Source of the DNA: JBIIUJ01 sp044340025 | GTDB taxonomy: Bacteria; Pseudomonadota; Alphaproteobacteria; Caulobacterales; Aquidulcibacteraceae | Assembly: GCA_044340025.1 (NCBI GenBank) | Contig: JBIIUJ010000086.1 | Span: 1-11,035 of the forward strand | Reading direction: 5' to 3' | Length of the DNA stretch: 11,035 nt | Shown here: positions 6,808-11,035 of the stretch, in pieces | Position numbering within the stretch: the first letter of the stretch is position 1 | Layout of the letters: the number at the start of each line of letters is the position of its first letter | Made by a program: the position numbers and the translations under genes | Notes under the pieces: model-generated | The model's input: only the letters and a program-made list of their open reading frames with translations | Told to the model about the DNA's origin: nothing | The model's database searches: none

Positions 6808-6893
6808 GGCCGCTTGCCGAAACCGGTAGACGGAAGGCACTTAAAATGCCTCGGGCCATGCCCGTGTGGGTTCGAGTCCCACAGCGGCCACCA
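6808..6893 (+). tRNA. tRNA-Leu (anticodon TAA)
   Basis: An 86-base leucine tRNA with encoded CCA. The acceptor stem GGCCGCT (6808-6814) pairs with AGCGGCC (6883-6889), then A and CCA. The anticodon stem AGGCA/TGCCT holds loop CTTAAAA, giving anticodon TAA at 6842-6844, which reads UUA and, by wobble, UUG. The class II variable arm is CGGGC-CAT-GCCCG and the T arm is GTGGG-TTCGAGT-CCCAC. It is distinct in sequence from the CAA tRNA, so the two are not a recent duplication. Confidence 0.98.
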
Positions 6894-6924
6894 AGACGCT
6901 GCCCTGTGTTGAGCCGATGAGCGC

Positions 6925-6943
6925 CCGCCTGCGTATGAGGCGG
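6925..6943 (+). promoter_or_regulatory. Hairpin covering the ribosome-binding site of the first photolyase-family gene
   Basis: CCGCCT (6925-6930) and AGGCGG (6938-6943) form a perfect 6-bp stem with a 7-base loop, ending 2 bases before ATG 6946. The only Shine-Dalgarno-like sequence, GAGG at 6937-6940, lies mostly in the 3' arm. The hairpin may damp translation, or act as a weak end for the tRNA transcript; no T-run follows. Confidence 0.4.
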
Positions 6944-6945
6944 TC

Positions 6946-8160
6946 ATGGATCATGATCTCTTCGGCGCGCCGGCAGCTTCCGCCCTTGACGGCCCCCTGT
7001 GCTGGACCCCGACCCGCGATGCGGGTCTTGCCCGCTTGCAGGCGTTCCTGCCGCGCGCCGGGCGGGCTTATGCGCGCGACCGCAATGTCGATCGCGGCCC
7101 GTCCGACCGGGGCAATATCTCCGCCCTTTCGCCGTGGATCCGCCGCCGGCTGATCACCGAAGAAGAGGTGATCGCCGCCGTGCTGCGCCGGCATGAATTC
7201 GCCGCCGCCGAGAAGTTCATTCAGGAGGTGGTCTGGCGCACCTACTGGAAGGGCTGGCTGGAGATGCGGCCCGGCGTGCTTGCCGCTTTCGACCAGGACC
7301 GGCGCCATCTTGCGCGGGCTTGGGCTGACGACGCCGGCCTGGCCCGCGCCCAGGCAGGCCGCACAGGGATTGTCTGCTTCGACGCCTGGGTGAGCGAGCT
7401 GGAAGAGACCGGCTTCCTGCACAATCACGCGCGGATGTGGTTTGCCTCGATCTGGATCTTCACCCTGCGCCTGCCTTGGCAACTGGGCGCGGATTTCTTC
7501 TACAAGCGCCTGCTCGACGCCGATCCGGCCTCCAACACGCTTTCTTGGCGCTGGGTGGCGGGGCTGCATACGCGCGGCAAGCATTATCTCGCGCGCGCCG
7601 CAAACATCCGGGAGAATACGCTCGGGCGGTTCGATCCCGCGGGCGCGCTGGACGAGCGCGCCGCGCCGCTGGAGGAGGATGCGCCGGTCCCGTCCCCCAT
7701 GCCCCTGCCCGCCGGGGGCGCGCCCAGCGGCGCGCGCGCCGGCCTCTTGCTGACCGAAGACGATCTCCATCCCGAAAGCTGGCGCTGCCCGCTGCAGACG
7801 GTCTCGGCCGCCGCCCTCCACCTTCCCGCCGTCGGCCGACCGAACGGCCCCGCCGCCCGGTTTGCTCGCGCGGCGCTGGAAGACGGCCTCTCGCGTCAGG
7901 AACGAGCCGAAGGCCTGTTGCACGCCGAGGGCGTCGTGGCGTGGGCGAAAGGGCTCGGCCTTGCCGAGGTGATCACCGGCTATGCGCCTGTCGGCCTCCT
8001 CGCCTGGGCGCTGCGCGATCTGAAGGCGCAGCTGGGGCGGGAAGGGATCAGGCTGGTGCAGATCCAGCGCCCCTACGACGCGCGCCTCTGGCCGCTGGCG
8101 ACCGCGGGCTTCTTCAAGCTGAAGGCGAAGCTGCCCGAGCTTGTTCGTTCGCTGCGATGA
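6946..8160 (+). CDS. Photolyase/cryptochrome-family FAD-binding protein with FAD domain at the N-terminus
   Basis: This 404-residue protein opens, after about 40 residues, with the FAD-binding domain that normally ends a photolyase (about 41-230). Visible motifs are SALSPWIR (59-66), EVVWRTYW (94-101), RTGIVCFDAW (139-148), TGFLHNHARM (155-164) and DADPASNTLSWRWVAG (191-206). Spacing to E. coli photolyase matches well: N197 for the FAD N5 asparagine, W201 for W382, W178 for W359, W203 for W384, and W126 one place from W306. The usual N-terminal antenna domain is absent. After a Pro/Gly-rich linker (240-268), residues 275-404 hold VITGYAPVG, RPYD and ATAGFFKLKAKLPEL, which resemble the second half of a photolyase alpha/beta domain. 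Similar FAD-domain-first proteins exist beside photolyases in alphaproteobacteria, as I recall. The role is light-dependent DNA repair or signalling, unproven. It overlaps the next gene by ATGA. Confidence 0.9.
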   Translation: MDHDLFGAPAASALDGPLCWTPTRDAGLARLQAFLPRAGRAYARDRNVDRGPSDRGNISALSPWIRRRLITEEEVIAAVLRRHEFAAAEKFIQEVVWRTYWKGWLEMRPGVLAAFDQDRRHLARAWADDAGLARAQAGRTGIVCFDAWVSELEETGFLHNHARMWFASIWIFTLRLPWQLGADFFYKRLLDADPASNTLSWRWVAGLHTRGKHYLARAANIRENTLGRFDPAGALDERAAPLEEDAPVPSPMPLPAGGAPSGARAGLLLTEDDLHPESWRCPLQTVSAAALHLPAVGRPNGPAARFARAALEDGLSRQERAEGLLHAEGVVAWAKGLGLAEVITGYAPVGLLAWALRDLKAQLGREGIRLVQIQRPYDARLWPLATAGFFKLKAKLPELVRSLR

Positions 8161-9692
8161 TCGAACTTGTCTGGTTCAAGCGTGATCTGCGTGTTCACGA
8201 TCATGCGCCGCTCGCCGCCGCCACCGCGACCGGGCGGCCTGTGCTGGCGCTGTATGTGCTGGAGCCCGAGCTGTGGCGCCAGCCCGAGATGTCGGGCCGG
8301 CACTTCGCCTTTCTGGCCGAAAGCCTTGCCGATCTCGATGCCGCGCTGCGCGCGCGCGGCGGCGGCCTGACAGTTCGGGTCGGCGAGGCTGTGGCGGTTT
8401 TCGCCGATCTGCATCGCGCCCACGGCCTCGCCGCTATCCACGCCCATGAGGAGACCGGCCTTGGCTGGACCTATGCGCGCGATCGGGCCGTGCGCGCCTG
8501 GGCCCGCCGCGCGGGCGTGCCGGCTTGGGAGCATCGCCAGCATGGAGTCTGGCGGCCCCATCGCACCCGAGACGGCTGGGCCGCCCGCTGGGAGGCGATG
8601 ATGCGGGCCGCCCCGATCCCCGCGCCGGCGGCGATCCGGCCCGCCGGACTGGCCAGCGACCCAATGCCCGACGCCCCCGCGCTTGGCCTCGCGGCCGATC
8701 CCTGCCCGCAGCGCCAGACCGGCGGCCGCGCGGAAGGCGCGCGCCTGCTCAGGAGCTTTCTGGCCGAACGTGGCCGGCCCTATCGCGCCGCAATGGCGAG
8801 CCCGCTTACGGGGGCGGACGCCTGCTCGCGGGTGTCGGCGCATCTGGCGCTTGGCTGCCTCTCGATGCGCGAGACCTTTCAGGCGGCGCTGAAGGCCAAA
8901 GCGCGCTGGCAGGCGGCGGGCGATATGGCGTTTGTCCAGTCGCTGTCCTCGTTCGCCTCGCGGCTGCACTGGCACTGCCATTTCATCCAGAAGCTGGAGG
9001 ATGAGCCCGCGCTGCAGCGCCAGACAATGCATCCCGCCTATGACGGCCTGCGGCCGATCGGGCCTGAGCATGAGGCGATGAGGCAAGCCTGGATCGAGGG
9101 CCGAACCGGATTCCCCTTCGTGGACGCCTGCATGCGCGCGCTCGCCGCCACCGGCTGGCTCAATTTCCGGATGCGTTCCATGGCGATGGCGTTTTCCAGC
9201 TATCATCTCTGGCAGGACTGGCGCGCGCCAGCGATCGCCCTTGCCCGGCGCTTCACCGACTTCGAACCGGGGATCCACTTTCCCCAGGCTCAGATGCAAT
9301 CCGGCGTCACCGGGGTGAATGTCGCGCGCATCTACAATCCGGTGAAGCAATCGCGCGATCAGGACCCGCAGGGCCGTTTCATCCGGCGGTGGGTCCCCGA
9401 GCTCGCTGCTTTGCCGGACGCCTTCCTGCATGAACCCTGGCGCGCGCCCGAAGACCTGCGCGCGGCCGCCGGCGTGATCCTTGGCGAGACCTATCCCGAC
9501 CGTCTGGTCGATCATGAGGTCGCTGCGCGCCATGCGCGCGAGGCCATCTATGGCGTGCGCGCAGGGGAGGGATTTCGCGTGGAAGCCCGCGCCATCCAGC
9601 GCCGCCATGGCAGCCGCCGGGCGGGCCTTCCCCCGGCCGAGCGGCGCCCGCGCCCCAGACCCGCCCCAGCGCAGGGCGAGATCGAGTTCTGA
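8157..9692 (+). CDS. Cryptochrome/deoxyribodipyrimidine photolyase family protein, divergent FAD loop
   Basis: This 511-residue protein has the standard order: an alpha/beta antenna-type domain (1-130, starting IELVWFKRDLRVHDHAPL) and a helical FAD domain (about 195-440). FAD-domain motifs include SHLALGCLS-like SAHLALGCLS (227-236), FASRLHWHCHFIQKLE (266-281), RTGFPFVDACMRAL (316-329), TGWLNFRMR (332-340) and RIYNPVKQSRDQDP (391-404). The loop that usually reads NNxGWQW near FAD N5 is instead IHFPQAQMQSGVTG (373-386). W355 matches E. coli W359, but the W382 position is Ala or Gln and the N378 position is not Asn. This variant is a recognisable bacterial subgroup as I recall, whose chemistry I do not know. 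The last 30 residues are Arg/Pro rich. ATG 8157 overlaps the upstream stop and has no good Shine-Dalgarno, so translation is probably coupled. The same frame stays open back to 7437, but that part is a shadow of the upstream gene. Confidence 0.92.
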   Translation: MIELVWFKRDLRVHDHAPLAAATATGRPVLALYVLEPELWRQPEMSGRHFAFLAESLADLDAALRARGGGLTVRVGEAVAVFADLHRAHGLAAIHAHEETGLGWTYARDRAVRAWARRAGVPAWEHRQHGVWRPHRTRDGWAARWEAMMRAAPIPAPAAIRPAGLASDPMPDAPALGLAADPCPQRQTGGRAEGARLLRSFLAERGRPYRAAMASPLTGADACSRVSAHLALGCLSMRETFQAALKAKARWQAAGDMAFVQSLSSFASRLHWHCHFIQKLEDEPALQRQTMHPAYDGLRPIGPEHEAMRQAWIEGRTGFPFVDACMRALAATGWLNFRMRSMAMAFSSYHLWQDWRAPAIALARRFTDFEPGIHFPQAQMQSGVTGVNVARIYNPVKQSRDQDPQGRFIRRWVPELAALPDAFLHEPWRAPEDLRAAAGVILGETYPDRLVDHEVAARHAREAIYGVRAGEGFRVEARAIQRRHGSRRAGLPPAERRPRPRPAPAQGEIEF

Positions 9693-9710
9693 CCGTCACA
9701 TTTCGGTCAG
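9689..9710 (+). terminator. Perfect dyad over the photolyase stop codon: terminator or operator
   Basis: CTGACCG (9689-9695) and CGGTCAG (9704-9710) form a perfect 7-bp inverted repeat with an 8-base centre that includes the stop codon. It is followed by AAAAAC rather than a T-run, so it is not a classical terminator. It could end the photolyase transcript or be a protein-binding site for the lipoprotein gene downstream. Its halves also read as loose direct repeats (CCGTCAC-ATTT-CGGTCAG) with Pho-box-like 7+4+7 spacing, a weak resemblance. The rest of the gap to 9857 shows no promoter I trust. Confidence 0.35.
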
Positions 9711-9857
9711 AAAAACTTGTCTTCCGCGTCATCGAAAATTCGCCGGTCTGTCACCGCCCCCGACTACCGAAACCGCCAGTGCGCCCCGAACGGGGTGCGT
9801 GCACTTCCTGTTGTCGCTCCTCAGGCGGCTTCAGTGTCAAGGCGTGGGGGATATTCC

Positions 9858-11035
9858 ATGGCGTCGCCAAATTTCGGCCGGGCGTTTGTTGCGCTGGCAG
9901 CATTGGGCTTGATAGGCTGTTCCCAGGGGGGCAGCATCGCTTCGCCCGGCGCGACGAGCGCTGGCACGGCGCCAGGCGGCGGCGCAACGGGCGGCGGCGG
10001 CACTGGCGGCGGCGGGGCGACCTGCCCAGCCGGAACCACGGCGGCCGCGACCGGGCTTGGCGGCAATACGGTCTGCAACGTCAGCGGCGAGATCGTGAAC
10101 AACCTCACCCTCCCGCGCGTCAACAACGTCGTCTACCGGATCAACGGCCGGGTGGATGTGGGCCGCGATCTGGGCGCGGACGGCGCGGCCTCCGGCGGTG
10201 CGGCGGCGACCCTCACCATCGAACCGGGCGTGCGCCTGTTCGGCGACGTCGCGGGCGACATCCTGATCGTGAACCGCGGCAGCCGCATCATCGCCAATGG
10301 ATCGCCAGCCCAGCCGATCATCTTCACCTCGCGCGAAGATGTAGAGGGCACGGTGGACGCCGCGCGCTCCACCCGGCAGTGGGGCGGGGTGATCCTGCTC
10401 GGCCGGGCGCCGATCCGGGGCTGTTCCACTGCGGTGGCGCAAGGCTCGGTCCAGTGCCAGAACGCCATCGAGGGCGTGGCCGCCGCGACCGGCCGGCAGG
10501 CGCTCTATGGCGGCGCGACGCCGACCGACACCTCGGGCAGCATGCGCTATGTGCGCATCGCCTATTCATCCGACTTCCTGACCTCGGCGGCGTTGGCTCG
10601 GGCACCGACCTGTCCTTCATTCAGGTTCACAATGGCGGCGACGACGCGTTCGAGATGTTCGGCGGCACGGTGAACATGCGCAACATCGTGGTCACCGGCG
10701 CGCTCGACGATTCGATCGACTACGATGAGGGCTGGACGGGCAATGTGCAGTTCGCGGTGGTGCGTCAGGCCGTCACCGGCACGGGCGGCCCCGATCGCCT
10801 GGTCGAAGGCAGCAACCGGACGGTCGCGTCGCTTACCGGCACGCTCAACACCAATCCCACCATCGCCAACTTCACCTTCGTGGGTCTGCGCACCAATGAT
10901 GCGGGCGGCAACACTCAGGGGCTGACGATCAACAACAACGGCGGCACGCCCGGCTCCTCCGGCCGGTTCGCCAATGGCGTCGTGACGGGCTCCAACGTCT
11001 GCCTCGCAGCCGATGCGGCCAACACGAGCCCGGCG
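9858..11035 (+). pseudogene. Secreted lipoprotein, probable beta-helix protein; frameshifted and cut by the window end
   Basis: The product starts at ATG 9858, 7-8 bases after a GGGGGA ribosome-binding site. Residues 1-21 are a lipoprotein signal with lipobox LIGC, the lipidated cysteine at 21. A Gly/Ala/Ser/Pro-rich tether (22-55) precedes a Cys-containing segment (TCPAGT) and repeated hydrophobic strands such as TIEPGVRLFG, ILIVNRGSRIIANG and PIIFTSREDVEG. These suggest a right-handed parallel beta-helix on the cell surface or in the periplasm. The first frame reads sensibly to about 10583, then turns into unrelated Arg/Ala-rich residues and stops at 10673. The +1-shifted frame from 10586 to the right edge resumes the same style (GGVGSGTDLSFIQVHNGGDD, FGGTVNMRNIVV). 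One lost base restores a continuous protein of at least 393 residues. Related large lipoproteins occur in sphingomonads and other alphaproteobacteria, function unknown. This may be a true lesion or a sequencing error. Confidence 0.85.
10581..10586 (+). other. Apparent one-base deletion (frameshift site) in the lipoprotein gene
   Basis: The bases read CTGACCTCGGCGG. Adding one C, to make ACCCTCGG, would turn the translation into FLTLGGVGSGTDLSF and join the two halves in one frame. Loss of one C from a CCC run is a common replication or sequencing slip. There is no slippery heptamer that would suggest programmed frameshifting. Confidence 0.7.

Noticed and set aside
5760..6893. Prophage or genomic island using the tRNA genes as attachment sites
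   Set aside because: No integrase, phage structural gene or duplicated tRNA 3' end flanking an insert is present; the S24 regulator alone is not enough.
6412..6947. Open frames on both strands across the tRNA and repeat region
   Set aside because: They read through two well-folded tRNA genes and the structured repeat. Recurrent GAPTGRRIRAD-type peptides come from translating the repeat.
7437..8156. Extended N-terminus of the second photolyase-family protein
   Set aside because: The frame is open by chance over the first gene; the extension is low-complexity and the family start MIELVWFKRDLR lies at 8157.
8073..9608. Long minus-strand open frame opposite the second photolyase-family gene
   Set aside because: It has no recognisable domain, while the plus strand carries clear photolyase motifs throughout.

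Overview
This is a GC-rich window with dense, tightly packed genes. Protein families and gene order suggest an alphaproteobacterium. The best clues are an rsfS-rlmH-envC-ctpA block, a helix-turn-helix/S24 regulator of a kind common in that class, and paired photolyase-family genes. A relative of Hyphomonadaceae/Maricaulales is my guess from memory, not something the sequence proves.

Positions 1-5613 hold a leftward (minus-strand) run, read from right to left: a DUF952 protein, pyrD (class 2 dihydroorotate dehydrogenase), a histone-deacetylase-family protein, rsfS (ribosomal silencing factor), rlmH (23S rRNA methyltransferase), an EnvC-like LytM protein with no metal ligands, and a CtpA-type S41 protease cut off by the left edge. 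Gaps are mostly under 40 bases and one junction is an ATGA overlap, so much of it is probably co-transcribed. The work spans pyrimidine synthesis, ribosome maturation and dormancy, and cell-envelope remodelling.

Positions 5614-5759 form a divergent intergenic region. To its right is a LexA/CI-like HTH-S24 regulator whose self-cleavage residues look lost. Next come two leucine tRNA genes, anticodons CAA and TAA, which together read both UUR leucine codons. The 284 bases between them hold two copies of a structured repeat, about 114 bases apart, whose differences fall mainly in hairpin loops.

Positions 6946-9692 carry two photolyase/cryptochrome-family genes overlapping by ATGA. The first has an FAD domain with canonical cofactor and tryptophan residues but begins with that domain and ends in a short alpha/beta-like segment, an apparently reversed domain order. 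The second has the usual order but a strongly altered FAD-proximal loop. They look complementary and are the best candidate here for an under-described system.

From 9858 to the right edge is a secreted lipoprotein gene, probably a beta-helix protein, interrupted by an apparent one-base deletion near 10584 and cut off by the window end.
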